Shown here piece after piece: positions 26,806-35,246 of a stretch of 64,000 bases of DNA. Within the stretch, counting starts at the first letter, position 1. Each line of letters begins with the position of its first letter. The DNA lies in contig CAZJZQ010000002.1 of NCBI GenBank assembly GCA_964550535.1, positions 1-64,000 of the forward strand, written 5' to 3'. Below the pieces are notes generated by a model. The model saw nothing but the letters and a program-made list of their open reading frames with translations. It searched no databases and was not told where the DNA came from. This DNA comes from UBA7672 sp964550535 (lineage in GTDB: Bacteria > Pseudomonadota > Alphaproteobacteria > Caulobacterales > Hyphomonadaceae). The position numbers and the translations under genes are program-made.

Positions 26806-27204
26806 ATGGCGCTAACGCGAATCATTCTGCGCCTTGCGCGGAATCCCGGCTACCCCAATGGGGACGATGGGCAGGGCTATGTGATCACTGCGCCGGTCGA
26901 CAAGGACGGCAAGCTTATCGAGGACGAATGGCGCGAGGCGCGGCAGCAATGCACGGTCATCCGGTTCAAGCCGGGCGTGGAGCGCGACGCCGATGGCTGG
27001 CTGCTCCGCCGGGGCGCCAACTGGTATTTCCATTATGACGAAGAACACGAGGGCGACGACGAGCCTGTCTTCCGGCTCGGCGACCATTCCCTCGCTTTGG
27101 GGGCGTATGTGACGATCCATGAAAGCGATGGGCAGGATCTGACCTATCGCGTGGCGGAACATGTGCCCGTGGGCCGCGGTGCGGCTGGAAGCAAGGGCGG
27201 CTGA
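26806..27204 (+). CDS. Conserved hypothetical protein
   Basis: A 132-residue soluble protein of unknown function, starting MALTRIILRLARNPGYPNGDD. It has no signal peptide or membrane segment and is rich in acidic residues with several Trp/Tyr (LLRRGANWYFHYDEEHEGDD). An AGGAGG-type ribosome-binding site (GGAGGACGG) precedes the ATG. It sits 78 bases after the P-type ATPase gene in the same direction and is probably part of the same island. I know similar short proteins only as hypothetical. Confidence 0.65.
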   Translation: MALTRIILRLARNPGYPNGDDGQGYVITAPVDKDGKLIEDEWREARQQCTVIRFKPGVERDADGWLLRRGANWYFHYDEEHEGDDEPVFRLGDHSLALGAYVTIHESDGQDLTYRVAEHVPVGRGAAGSKGG

Positions 27205-27285
27205 CAAGGCGCCTGTGTTGGCCGTGTTGGGCTTGGGTTCAAATGTCTCGCGACGACGACGCGCAATCAGGATGGGAGCCAAGCG

Positions 27286-28035
27286 GTGTCCAAGTCTGCG
27301 GCTGACCTGAAGATCCTCATCACCGGCGGCGCGCGCGGCATTGGCGCAGCGACGGCCCGGCTGCTGGCGGCGGATGGCGCAAAAGTGATGCTGGCTGACA
27401 TCGTTGATGATGAGGGACGGGCGCTCGTCCGCGAACTCGGCGGACAGGCGAGCTATATTCGGCTCGACGTTACGCGCCTTGAAGACTGGACGCGCGCGAT
27501 CGAGGCGGCCGAGAAGACGTTCGGCGGAGTAAACGCGCTTTTCAACAATGCCGGCATTGTCAGCTTCGGGAGCGTGGCGAACTGTTCGCCGGAAGATTTC
27601 AGGCGGGTGATCGACGTCAACCTGCATGGGGCCTTTCTCGGCATCCACGCTGTCGTGCCCGCTCTGCGCCGTGCGGGCGGCGGCGTCATCGTGAACACGT
27701 CGTCCACGGCCGGCCTGCAAGGTTATGCCAACACGGTTGCCTATGTGGCGAGCAAGTGGGGGGTGCGCGGACTAACGAAGGCGGCGGCGCTTGATCTTGC
27801 GGCGGACAATATCCGCGTGCTCTCTCTGCATCCGGGGCCTATCCGTACGCCGATGACGCAGGATCTCGGCGATGACCTTGCCAGGGCGCAGCCCATCGCG
27901 CGCTTCGGCGAGGCGGACGAGGTCGCCAGGATGGCGCGCTTTCTGTTCTGCGAGGCGACTTATTCGACCGGCAGCGAATTCGTCGTCGATGGCGGAGCGG
28001 TGACCGGGCAGGTGCTTCCATTGCCGGACGCCTGA
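27286..28035 (+). CDS. Short-chain dehydrogenase/reductase
   Basis: A 249-residue classical SDR. The cofactor-binding TGGARGIG is near the N-terminus with Asp after the second strand (LADIVDD), which favours NAD(H). NNAG, the catalytic Ser in VNTSSTAG and the YxxxK pair in YVASKWG follow, then PGPIRTPM. The tail FVVDGGAVTGQ is typical. The GTG start at 27286 is preceded by GGGAG. Similar proteins include 3-alpha-hydroxysteroid and 3-hydroxybutyrate dehydrogenases, but the substrate cannot be assigned. Located between the P-type ATPase and cytochrome genes of the stress island. Confidence 0.88.
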   Translation: MSKSAADLKILITGGARGIGAATARLLAADGAKVMLADIVDDEGRALVRELGGQASYIRLDVTRLEDWTRAIEAAEKTFGGVNALFNNAGIVSFGSVANCSPEDFRRVIDVNLHGAFLGIHAVVPALRRAGGGVIVNTSSTAGLQGYANTVAYVASKWGVRGLTKAAALDLAADNIRVLSLHPGPIRTPMTQDLGDDLARAQPIARFGEADEVARMARFLFCEATYSTGSEFVVDGGAVTGQVLPLPDA

Positions 28036-28211
28036 ATTGGTGACGCTGTCAGACTCGCCCGGACTCCATACAGCTTTCGGGCTGGAAGTGTTTCTGAAGC
28101 CGGACCTCGAATGTGAGCCCGAGGCGGAGCCGCCGATAGCATAGGCGTTTTGGACGATGTGGGTGCTGCAATGTCGCGCAGAACATGCAGCCAGTGATGC
28201 AGGAGATGCGC

Positions 28212-28556
28212 ATGCGACCGCACATTCTGGCGATGTGCCTCCTTGCCCTTGGAGGTTGCAGCCATTGGGGAGCGAGCGGCGAAGAAAATCTCGGCGCGAC
28301 GGCGGCGGAGTTCGAATCCGGCCGCAGGATGGCCGAGAGTGAATGCGGGGCCTGCCACGCGGTTGACCGGGCAACAGCCAGCCCCATGCCCGACGCGCCG
28401 CCGTTCAGCCTGCTGGGGCGGCGCTATCCGATCAGCAGTCTGGCGGAGGCGCTGGCGGAAGGCATGGTCACAGGCCATGACGGCATGCCCGAATGGGAAC
28501 TGGAGCCGCACGACATACGCGGGCTCCTGGCATATATTCAGTCTGTTCAGAGATGA
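28212..28556 (+). CDS. Lipoprotein c-type cytochrome
   Basis: A 114-residue monoheme cytochrome. The N-terminus MRPHILAMCLLALGGCS carries a lipobox with Cys after LALGG, so it is probably anchored as a lipoprotein facing the periplasm. The heme-attachment motif is CGACH and the distal Met ligand is probably in GHDGMPEW. The start at 28212 has AGGAG six bases upstream; earlier in-frame ATGs (28185, 28197) are poorer. It may carry electrons to an oxidase or peroxidase under low oxygen; no partner gene is adjacent. Confidence 0.82.
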   Translation: MRPHILAMCLLALGGCSHWGASGEENLGATAAEFESGRRMAESECGACHAVDRATASPMPDAPPFSLLGRRYPISSLAEALAEGMVTGHDGMPEWELEPHDIRGLLAYIQSVQR

Positions 28557-28688
28557 GGGGATTGCCGCCGGCTCGCTCTCTGCGGGGCAATTGACCAGCA
28601 TGTGAATACAGACAGATGGCTTGGATTTTACGACGCTCCAGACAGGGGGAATAGTGCTCCCAGCTTTTCCGGTTGGCGGAGAAGGATG

Positions 28689-29543
28689 ATGACGATGAAT
28701 GCTCTGGATATCCTGCTGCATCTGGACAGCTATCCGGATCCCAGCCCTACGGATGCGATCGGGCAGGGCGTGGCTTTCGGAGCCAGTCTGGACGGGATCG
28801 TGACCGCGCTGGCGATTCATGTCGAGATACGCGTGCCACGCAATCCGGTCGCCGAGTATCTTATCAACGTCAGCAAGCTCGCCGGCGCCGAGGAAGGCAA
28901 GAGCCTGGAGACATGTCAGCGGTTGCTGGCGGATTTCAGCACGCAGGCTAAGGCTGCGGGCATGCCGGGGAATGGCCTGGTGGAGCGCGCCAATCTGAAT
29001 ATGGTTGGCGAGCACGTCGCCCTGCGCGCACGCACGCGCGACCTCTGCCTCGTCCCGATCGTCGAGCCGCTCGACGATCAGCGGGCGGTAGCGGAAGCTG
29101 TCATATTCGGATCAGGGCGGCCTGCTGTGGTTTTCTGGCCGGCTCTCGCTGCTCTTCCAACGCGGGGCCTTGGAACAGTCGTCCTCGCGTGGGACGGCAG
29201 TCGCACGGCGGCCCGCGCCATGGCGGATGCATTGCCGGTGCTCAGGAAAGCCAAGAAGGTGCTGGTGTTCACGGCCGTGAACGAGAAGCCCGCCGCGGCG
29301 CATGGCGCCGGGGCCGACGCCGTGCGGTATCTGGGCGGGCGTGGCGTGGCGGCAGTCGCCGAGGAGGCCGATTCCAAGCACCAGAGCATTGGGCGAACGC
29401 TGGACGCATACGTTCGCGATGCCGGCGCTGACCTTCTCGTCATGGGCGCTTACGGACATTCGAAAATGCGGGAGTTCATTCTCGGAGGGGCGACCGGACA
29501 TGTGCTCAGCAACCCTAAAGTGCCGGTGCTTCTGTCGCATTAG
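28689..29543 (+). CDS. Universal stress protein (UspA family)
   Basis: A 284-residue protein whose C-terminal half is a UspA domain: strand TVVLAWDGSRTAARAM, then DLLVMGAYGHSKMREFILGG, the G-2x-G-9x-G ATP-binding signature ending in TGHVLSNPKVPVLLSH. The N-terminal half is a more divergent Usp-like domain (LDILLHLDSYPDP). Cytosolic. Start chosen at 28689 behind GGAG; the neighbouring ATGs at 28686 and 28695 are possible. Paired with a second Usp gene downstream. Such pairs often accompany anaerobic energy genes. Confidence 0.85.
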   Translation: MTMNALDILLHLDSYPDPSPTDAIGQGVAFGASLDGIVTALAIHVEIRVPRNPVAEYLINVSKLAGAEEGKSLETCQRLLADFSTQAKAAGMPGNGLVERANLNMVGEHVALRARTRDLCLVPIVEPLDDQRAVAEAVIFGSGRPAVVFWPALAALPTRGLGTVVLAWDGSRTAARAMADALPVLRKAKKVLVFTAVNEKPAAAHGAGADAVRYLGGRGVAAVAEEADSKHQSIGRTLDAYVRDAGADLLVMGAYGHSKMREFILGGATGHVLSNPKVPVLLSH

Positions 29544-29593
29544 GAGGCGCCCGGGGCCGTGATCTTGCGCTGGTGCGACTTTCGGGCCGGGCC

Positions 29594-29618
29594 CATCAAG
29601 ACGTCAACCAGCTTGATG
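29594..29618. promoter_or_regulatory. Inverted repeat CATCAAG/CTTGATG before the second usp gene
   Basis: CATCAAG (29594-29600) and CTTGATG (29612-29618) are perfect inverted repeats 11 bases apart, 51 bases before the start of the downstream Usp gene. ATCAA and TTGAT are the half-sites of FNR boxes but here they face the wrong way and are too far apart, so the binding factor, if any, is unknown. Confidence 0.3.
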
Positions 29619-29668
29619 ACCAGCCTTGATTGCCGCACAAATGCTTGCGCCATTTGGGAGCAGATGCC

Positions 29669-30514
29669 GTGAGCTTCAGGGACATACTGGCCATCGTGCC
29701 GGCAGGTGAGAGCGATGAGCATGTTGTCGCTTTCGCTCAGCAACTCGCGCAGTCGTCGCAAGGCCATCTTCAGGTGCTCCTGGTTGCCTGGCGCGTAGAT
29801 GTGTCCGTGCTGATCGAAGGCGTGAGCCTTGCGCCCGCCGTCTGGCAGGAGCAGGTTCAGGAAGCGGAGGAAAAGCTTGAGACGCGCCGGCGTTCGCTTG
29901 ATGCGCGGCTGAAGCAGAGCTTCCCGAACAGTGCGGTGGAAACGCTTCTTGTTGCGGCGGACGACGCGCGCACGAAGGTGGCGCGATATGCGCGATATAT
30001 GGACATCGCTGTTATCGGCCGTCCTGCGCGGGAGGTTTTCGGCGATCCGCACACGCCTCTCATCGAAGGCGCTCTATTCGGCTCGGGCAGGCCATTGGTT
30101 GTCGTGCCGCCGGGATGGACGCCTACACCGGCCGGCCTGCGCATTGCCATCGGCTGGAACGGAAGCCGTGAGGCGGCCCGCGCGGTGGATGACGCTGGCC
30201 CGTTTCTGGCGCACGCAAAGCATGTCGGGGTCATATCCATCGACAGCGACCCGCAGCAGGCGGCCGAGGGGCAAGGGCCCGGTGCAGAATTCGGCGCTCA
30301 CCTTGCGAGACGCGGCATCACCCCGGAGCTGCGGCGCGTGAAACCGGCCGGCCGCTCGGAAGCGGCAGCGATGCTGGATGAGGTCTCCGCGCTTGGGGCG
30401 GACATGCTGGTGATGGGCGGCTATGGCCGCTCGCGCTTCGCTGAGATGGTGTTCGGCGGCATGACGCGGCAAATGTTGAGGTCCGCAGCTGTGCCCCTTT
30501 TTCTGGCCCATTAG
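29669..30514 (+). CDS. Universal stress protein (UspA family), second copy
   Basis: A 281-residue protein with two Usp-like halves. The C-terminal half is canonical: LRIAIGWNGSREAARAVDDA, then DMLVMGGYGRSRFAEMVFGG with the nucleotide-binding glycines and RSAAVPLFLAH at the end. The N-terminal half starts SFRDILAIVPAGESD. The GTG at 29669 is selected because it has GGAG in good position and begins the first beta-strand; the upstream ATG at 29630 gives an unrelated extension. It resembles the Usp gene directly upstream in layout and probably arose with it by duplication. Confidence 0.85.
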   Translation: MSFRDILAIVPAGESDEHVVAFAQQLAQSSQGHLQVLLVAWRVDVSVLIEGVSLAPAVWQEQVQEAEEKLETRRRSLDARLKQSFPNSAVETLLVAADDARTKVARYARYMDIAVIGRPAREVFGDPHTPLIEGALFGSGRPLVVVPPGWTPTPAGLRIAIGWNGSREAARAVDDAGPFLAHAKHVGVISIDSDPQQAAEGQGPGAEFGAHLARRGITPELRRVKPAGRSEAAAMLDEVSALGADMLVMGGYGRSRFAEMVFGGMTRQMLRSAAVPLFLAH

Positions 30515-30591
30515 ACAGCCGCCTGCTGACAGGGCTTCTTCTACATGTAGTGTAGTCTCGTCCTGGCGTGACATCACATGGTGGAGAAGCA

Positions 30592-31527
30592 ATGCTGGCG
30601 TCTCAACAGAACTCGAACAGGCGCCGTGTGCTGGCTGGAGGGGGCGCGCTTGTCCTGGGGCTGCTCGCCGGGTGCATTGCGGCGCCGCAGGAGACACTGG
30701 CGGCCAGTACGCCGCCAGTGAACAAGCCGGCGCTGTTTCTGATTGGCGATTCAACCATTCGCAATGGCTATTGGGACAACGGATCGACAAACGGCCAGTT
30801 CGGGTGGGGCCGCCCGTTCCGCTACCACTTCGATGCTGACCGCATCGAAGTGGTGAACGATGCGATGGGCGGGACATCCTCGCGGACCTACCAGATTTCG
30901 CCGGAGCTTTGGATCAAGGTGAAGCAGATGATCCATCCAGGTGATTTTGTCCTGATGGCCTTCGGGCACAATGACGGGCCCTCTTCACTGCCTGGTGTCG
31001 GCGAGGAAACAAGCGCCATTGATCCGCCGAGTCACGACGCACCTGGCGGCGAGATCCGTCACACCTTCGGATGGTATATGCGCAACTATGTCCGCGACGT
31101 GCGCGAGCTGGGCGCGGAGCCAATTATTCTGTCTCTGATTCCGCGGAATATCTGGACCGGCGATGACGAAAAAATCCGCACAAGCCCGGATGGCTATGCG
31201 GCGTGGGCGAAGCAGGTAGCGGAAGAAGAGGGCGCGGCCTTCATCCCGTTGAACACGCTTCTTGCCAGCCGGTGGAGCGCGATGGGAAAAGACGACGTGA
31301 CTGCGCGGCTCTTTCCGGAAAAGGAATATGTTCACCCCAACTGGGCAGGCGCCGCCGACATTGCGGACGTTGTTGCGCAAGCCCTACGCGGGATGGACAT
31401 TCCGCTGAGCGCCTATCTGCTGGAGAACCCGCGCGTTCCCACGGAGCCGGACATCACGCCGGCTGAACATGGCGCGCCGGGACCGCAGGGGATGCTGCCG
31501 TCCTCGCGGACGCCACGGCGCCAATAA
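30592..31527 (+). CDS. Rhamnogalacturonan acetylesterase-like SGNH hydrolase (CE12)
   Basis: A 311-residue exported esterase predicted to remove acetyl groups from pectic rhamnogalacturonan. The twin-arginine-like leader NRRRVLAGGGALVLGLLAG ends in a possible lipobox Cys. Catalytic motifs of the SGNH/GDSL fold: block I FLIGDSTIRNG (Ser), block II NDAMGGTSSRTY (Gly), block III AFGHNDG (Asn) and block V Asp/His in DxxHP form, here YVHPNWAGA. The start at 30592 follows GGAGAAGC. Next to genes for a PL11 and a PL10 lyase, with which it would degrade pectin side regions. Confidence 0.88.
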   Translation: MLASQQNSNRRRVLAGGGALVLGLLAGCIAAPQETLAASTPPVNKPALFLIGDSTIRNGYWDNGSTNGQFGWGRPFRYHFDADRIEVVNDAMGGTSSRTYQISPELWIKVKQMIHPGDFVLMAFGHNDGPSSLPGVGEETSAIDPPSHDAPGGEIRHTFGWYMRNYVRDVRELGAEPIILSLIPRNIWTGDDEKIRTSPDGYAAWAKQVAEEEGAAFIPLNTLLASRWSAMGKDDVTARLFPEKEYVHPNWAGAADIADVVAQALRGMDIPLSAYLLENPRVPTEPDITPAEHGAPGPQGMLPSSRTPRRQ

Positions 31528-31618
31528 GGCGTGGAAGGCCGGTGTTGTCTCCGCAGGTTGCGAGCCGTGGTTTGGATGCAGCGTTCGCCGGCAAGATTGT
31601 CCTCATCCTGTCGCCGGC

Positions 31619-33538
31619 TCAGTCCAAGGGTATCCTTCCGCCCGAGACATGAGGGGGCTGATTGTATGCGGAGTTCTGGGCGATGACGTTGTTCATATAT
31701 GTGCGATCTTCCATCAGGAAGCTTCCCGCCAAATTGGTTGGATGAGGCGTCAGGAAGACAAGCAGCTCGGTGTCGTTTGCGCTGGGAAGCAGCAATTCCT
31801 CGCGCCAGTCTCCCAGTATGTCCGCGGACAGCGCCGGGGTGGCCTTGGAGCCATTGTTAGAATGCGCGCCCTTCGCTTCCAGCAGCACTGTCTCGCTGGC
31901 GGTCTTCCAGTCCCACTTGGTGATCTGCACATCGTCCAGGATTTCGCGTAGATCATCGCCATCCCAGTAGATCGCGAAGTTGATGCTGCGTGGCCGCGTG
32001 GAGGCGATCTCCTTGCCGGCTGCGCTGAACAGGCTGCCGCTGTTGGACGCCCAGCATTCCGCACCGGGATGATCGGGATCAATGTCTATGCAGACGCCGC
32101 GTCCTGTGTCGCGGTCAGCGGGCGAACTCCAGAGTATCTCTCCTGTCGCGGCGTCCAGCATCACGGCGCCGCGGTTTCCGCTCATCGCCATGGTTTCCTG
32201 GACGCCGAAACGTTCAAGCCCGGGATTGTCCGGCAAGAAATCAGCGACGTGCAACGCGTCGCCATGGCCGAGTTTTGATGTCCAAAGAGGGCTGCCGTCA
32301 TGGTCGATCGCCATGGCCCCGAACACAATTTCGTCCAACCCGTCGCCATCGATGTCCGCCACCGACATCTGGTGGTTTCCCTGCCCGGCGTATCCGTCCG
32401 GCGCCGTGTCGCTGTCGAACACCCAGCGGGGCGTCAGTTCACCCCCGATCAGATCCCAGGCTGCAATGACGGAGCGGGCGTAGTAGCCGCGCGAGAATAT
32501 GGCGCTGGCGCCGCCTTCGCCAAAATGTCCCACGGCCGCGAGGAAGCGATCTGAACGGTTGGCGTAGCCGTCGCCCCATAATTCCTTCATCCGGTCACTG
32601 TTGGGCGAGTGAGTCTCGGGCGCGCGCTGGGGGATGTAGTCGACTGTTGAAATGATCTCTCCCGTCCGGCCATCAAACGCCGTCAGGTATTCCGGCCCTC
32701 GCAGGACGCGTCCGGTCAGTTCCGCCATGCGCCGCCCGTCTGGCGTGATACGTGACCCGGTCCGGTCGCCCTGTTCGAGTTCCCCCTCGTGCTCCAGCCA
32801 GTCTGCGTCGCCATTCCCTATGACCCGGCCGGCTGCGTCTTTCGATCCGTCCGCCGTCTTGATCACGACCTCTGCGCGGCCGTCATTGTCCAGATCCGCA
32901 ACGATGAATTGGGTGTAGTGCGCGCCAGAGCGGATGTTGGGACCGAGATCGATGCGCCATAGCCGTTCGCCCTCAAGCGTATAGGCGTCGATCAATGTCT
33001 CGCCGGTATATCCCGCGAATGCATTGTCCTGCGCGATCGTAGGATACCATTTGAGGACGATGTCCAGATCGCCATCGCCGTCCAGGTCTCCGATGGATGC
33101 ATCATTGGCCGTGTATCCATAAGGTGCGCCGTTTGGCGCCGTCCGGTCCGCCGGCTTGTCGAGCGCGATCTTGAGCACGCCGCCATCGAGAACCGTTGCA
33201 GAGGTGACGAAATCGTCGCCGTACAGCAGGGAATAGGTCGCGCCGGCGGTCCCGTCCGGATCGAACACGCTGGTCGCTTCCGCGCCGTTTCGCTCGGCGA
33301 CCAGCTTGCCGTCGCGCATCACGCGCCACGCTGCATCCTGTCTGTCGTTTGCGTATCGCCGCCACGAAATATGAGCGCCGGTCCCCTCAGGACCCGGCAC
33401 GGCCACGGCCGCCCTGTCGCGTGGTGTTGGGGTTGGCCCCGGCGCTGGTCCCGCCGCGCACGCGGTCAGGCCAGCGGCCGCCAGGCACATAACGCCCCAG
33501 CGCAGCGCCCAGAGCCGATCGGCTTTGCGGATGTTCAT
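31619..33538 (-). CDS. Rhamnogalacturonan lyase (PL11)
   Basis: A 639-residue secreted lipoprotein (signal ending AAAGLTAC) that would cleave the rhamnogalacturonan-I backbone by beta-elimination. It shows the beta-propeller organisation of PL11 enzymes with repeated calcium-binding loops: DLDGDGDLDIVLKW, VADLDNDGRAEVVIKTADG, VADIDGDGLDEIVFGAM. The conserved C-terminal HPTNLAGSFLMEDRTY is family-typical. The start at 33538 lies behind GAAGGAAG; an upstream ATG at 33580 is less likely. Convergent with the esterase gene and divergent from the PL10 gene; a palindrome at 33581-33592 sits in the shared promoter region. Confidence 0.92.
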   Translation of the reverse strand: MNIRKADRLWALRWGVMCLAAAGLTACAAGPAPGPTPTPRDRAAVAVPGPEGTGAHISWRRYANDRQDAAWRVMRDGKLVAERNGAEATSVFDPDGTAGATYSLLYGDDFVTSATVLDGGVLKIALDKPADRTAPNGAPYGYTANDASIGDLDGDGDLDIVLKWYPTIAQDNAFAGYTGETLIDAYTLEGERLWRIDLGPNIRSGAHYTQFIVADLDNDGRAEVVIKTADGSKDAAGRVIGNGDADWLEHEGELEQGDRTGSRITPDGRRMAELTGRVLRGPEYLTAFDGRTGEIISTVDYIPQRAPETHSPNSDRMKELWGDGYANRSDRFLAAVGHFGEGGASAIFSRGYYARSVIAAWDLIGGELTPRWVFDSDTAPDGYAGQGNHQMSVADIDGDGLDEIVFGAMAIDHDGSPLWTSKLGHGDALHVADFLPDNPGLERFGVQETMAMSGNRGAVMLDAATGEILWSSPADRDTGRGVCIDIDPDHPGAECWASNSGSLFSAAGKEIASTRPRSINFAIYWDGDDLREILDDVQITKWDWKTASETVLLEAKGAHSNNGSKATPALSADILGDWREELLLPSANDTELLVFLTPHPTNLAGSFLMEDRTYMNNVIAQNSAYNQPPHVSGGRIPLD

Positions 33539-33580
33539 CGTATCTTCCTTCGCGGGGCCGACTACGGTGTTGCCCTCCAT

Positions 33581-33592
33581 GACACCGGTGTC
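33581..33592. promoter_or_regulatory. GACACCGGTGTC palindrome in the PL11/PL10 divergent promoter
   Basis: A perfect 12-bp palindrome with a central CG, centred between the divergent lyase genes (starts 33538 and 33620). Its form is like operators of LacI-family sugar regulators. No such regulator is encoded in the window, so the binding protein is inferred to lie elsewhere. Confidence 0.5.
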
Positions 33593-33619
33593 CTAGTTTG
33601 CCAACAGGAGGTCCCCGAT

Positions 33620-34858
33620 ATGATGCCAATGCCGAAAGCCCCGCGGCGCACAGTGCGCGCGATCGCTTGCCTTGCGGGGGTGTTGTCCGTGCTGGCGGCA
33701 TGTTCGCCCGGGGACATTCCCGCCGGGCAGGTCCGCGCCGGGAGCGCCGAGCCGCTGTCGTTGTCCGGCTTCTCGGACGCGATCCATCATTGGCAGAACC
33801 GGCACGGCAGCGAGTATCCGCGCTACACGCCGGAGCAGGTTCGCGAGATTGCGGACAATCTGCTCCTCCTGCAACGCGATCATGGCGGCTGGGCCCAGAA
33901 CCAGGACCCGTTGCGGATCATCGCGGAGACTGAACGAGCCGGGATTGTCGTCGATGCAGGTAATCCAAACGGCAGCTTCGACAATCGCAACGTTTACACC
34001 CAGATCGCTTACCTGATGGGCGCATCCGAGCGGCTAGGAGATGAGCGTTACCGTGCCGCTGCATTGAAAGGACTTGATTACCTTCTCTCAAATCAATTCG
34101 AGACGTGCGGAGGCTGGCCGCACTCTCTGCCCATATCCGGTGACTATCGGGGCATGCTTACCGTCGCTGACGAGGTCTTCTCGGGACCGCTCGGCCTCTT
34201 GCAGGATATTGCGGCCGAGCGCGAGCCATTCGGTAGCGTCGATGTTGCAACACGCGACCGCGCAGCGAAGGCGCTTGAGGCCGGGATAGACTGCCTACTC
34301 CGTCTTCAGGTTCGTCAGGGCGACAGGCTCACGGCGTGGGCTGGTCAATATGATCCTGAGACGCTCAAGCCTGTTCAGGGCCGCGCGTTCGAACTTCCTT
34401 CGATCGCTGCGCAAGAGTCAGTCTATATCCTGTATTTTCTCATGTCGGTGGAGGACCCGTCTCCCGGGATCGTGGCCGCCGTGGATGGCGGTGTTTCCTG
34501 GCTCAAGGACGTCGCAATTCAGGGAAAGCGGCTGGAGCAGTATTCGCTGGCCGAACCTGTGACCTTCCAGTTTCACACAGCCGACTATGATCGCCGTCTG
34601 GTGGATGATCCCGGCGCGCCGCTGCTTTGGGCTCGATTCTATGATCTGGAGGACAACTCCATCGTCCTCGCCAATCGAGACAGCATCCGTGTCGACCGCT
34701 ATGAGGACGTTAGCCAGGAGCGGCGGACAGGCTATCACTGGTTTGGCACGTGGGGCGAAACGCTTGTCGAGACCGATGCCGCGGCGTGGCGGTGTCGCGT
34801 GGTTGCGAAGCGCACGGATTGTCCCGACTTTGCCGAAAGTCAGGTTCGCATCGACTAG
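33620..34858 (+). CDS. Pectate lyase (PL10 family)
   Basis: A 412-residue lipoprotein (MMPMPKAPRRTVRAIACLAG, lipobox SVLAAC) that would cleave polygalacturonate by beta-elimination. PL10 lyases have an (alpha/alpha) barrel; supporting stretches are DNLLLLQRDHGGWAQNQDP, GSFDNRNVYTQIAYLM, GGWPHSLPISGDYRG, and near the end the Arg-rich TGYHWFGTWGETLV. ATG at 33620 lies nine bases after AGGAG. The gene is transcribed away from the PL11 gene and shares its control region. Product sugars could feed uronate catabolism encoded outside the window. Confidence 0.88.
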   Translation: MMPMPKAPRRTVRAIACLAGVLSVLAACSPGDIPAGQVRAGSAEPLSLSGFSDAIHHWQNRHGSEYPRYTPEQVREIADNLLLLQRDHGGWAQNQDPLRIIAETERAGIVVDAGNPNGSFDNRNVYTQIAYLMGASERLGDERYRAAALKGLDYLLSNQFETCGGWPHSLPISGDYRGMLTVADEVFSGPLGLLQDIAAEREPFGSVDVATRDRAAKALEAGIDCLLRLQVRQGDRLTAWAGQYDPETLKPVQGRAFELPSIAAQESVYILYFLMSVEDPSPGIVAAVDGGVSWLKDVAIQGKRLEQYSLAEPVTFQFHTADYDRRLVDDPGAPLLWARFYDLEDNSIVLANRDSIRVDRYEDVSQERRTGYHWFGTWGETLVETDAAAWRCRVVAKRTDCPDFAESQVRID

Positions 34859-35046
34859 CGGGGCTCCTGGGCCGGCGCGAACGGGCCGGAGAAACCGGAG
34901 CGGCGCAATGGCAGGAATGAGAGCGTAAGCTGTCCGCGCCACGGACATTACCGGCTCGACTTGGCCCGATAAGGCCGCTGCGGGAATGTGGTGGTTGTTC
35001 TCCTGCTTGTGACGGCGGTATGCGCGATAGCGCATGGCTGGCTCTG

Positions 35047-35074
35047 GCCGGACGAAATTCAGATTTCGTCCGGC
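35047..35074 (+). terminator. Strong hairpin after the pectate lyase gene
   Basis: GCCGGACGAAAT and ATTTCGTCCGGC form a perfect 12-bp stem with a TCAG loop. No T-run follows, so intrinsic termination is uncertain. Position 190 bases after the PL10 stop and 170 before the receptor start suggests it separates the two transcripts. Confidence 0.5.
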
Positions 35075-35130
35075 GGCTTCGGGAAGTGATGCGAAAACAG
35101 AAGCACCGGCGGAGCAGTCTGGCCGGCCCC

Positions 35131-35174
35131 ACATGTAACACAACATGTAACATTAACAAAATCAAAGATGTAAC
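35131..35174 (+). promoter_or_regulatory. Three TGTAAC direct motifs upstream of the TonB receptor
   Basis: ACATGTAACA occurs at 35131-35140 and again at 35143-35152, and GATGTAAC at 35167-35174. The TGTAAC cores are 12 and 23 bases apart, close to one and two DNA turns, so a dimeric or oligomeric regulator could bind one face. They end 72 bases before the receptor start codon. The regulator is unknown. Confidence 0.4.
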
Positions 35175-35246
35175 CGTAAATAACGTGTTTGGTGCGGCGG
35201 AACCTTGCAACGACCCCGTGAAACGGAAAACGGGAGTTCGGGTGCT

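Larger units (their letters stand above)
34859..35246. other. Intergenic region between PL10 and a TonB receptor
   Basis: No gene is seen. The region contains a 12-bp perfect hairpin at 35047-35074 and three TGTAAC motifs at 35134, 35146 and 35169 in an AT-rich stretch that probably carries the receptor promoter. I looked for a cobalamin riboswitch here and did not find its conserved boxes. Confidence 0.5.

Noticed and set aside
34859..35246. Cobalamin riboswitch upstream of the BtuB-like receptor
   Set aside because: I looked for the conserved B12 box and the GCCACTG core and found neither; the region shows TGTAAC repeats and a simple hairpin only.
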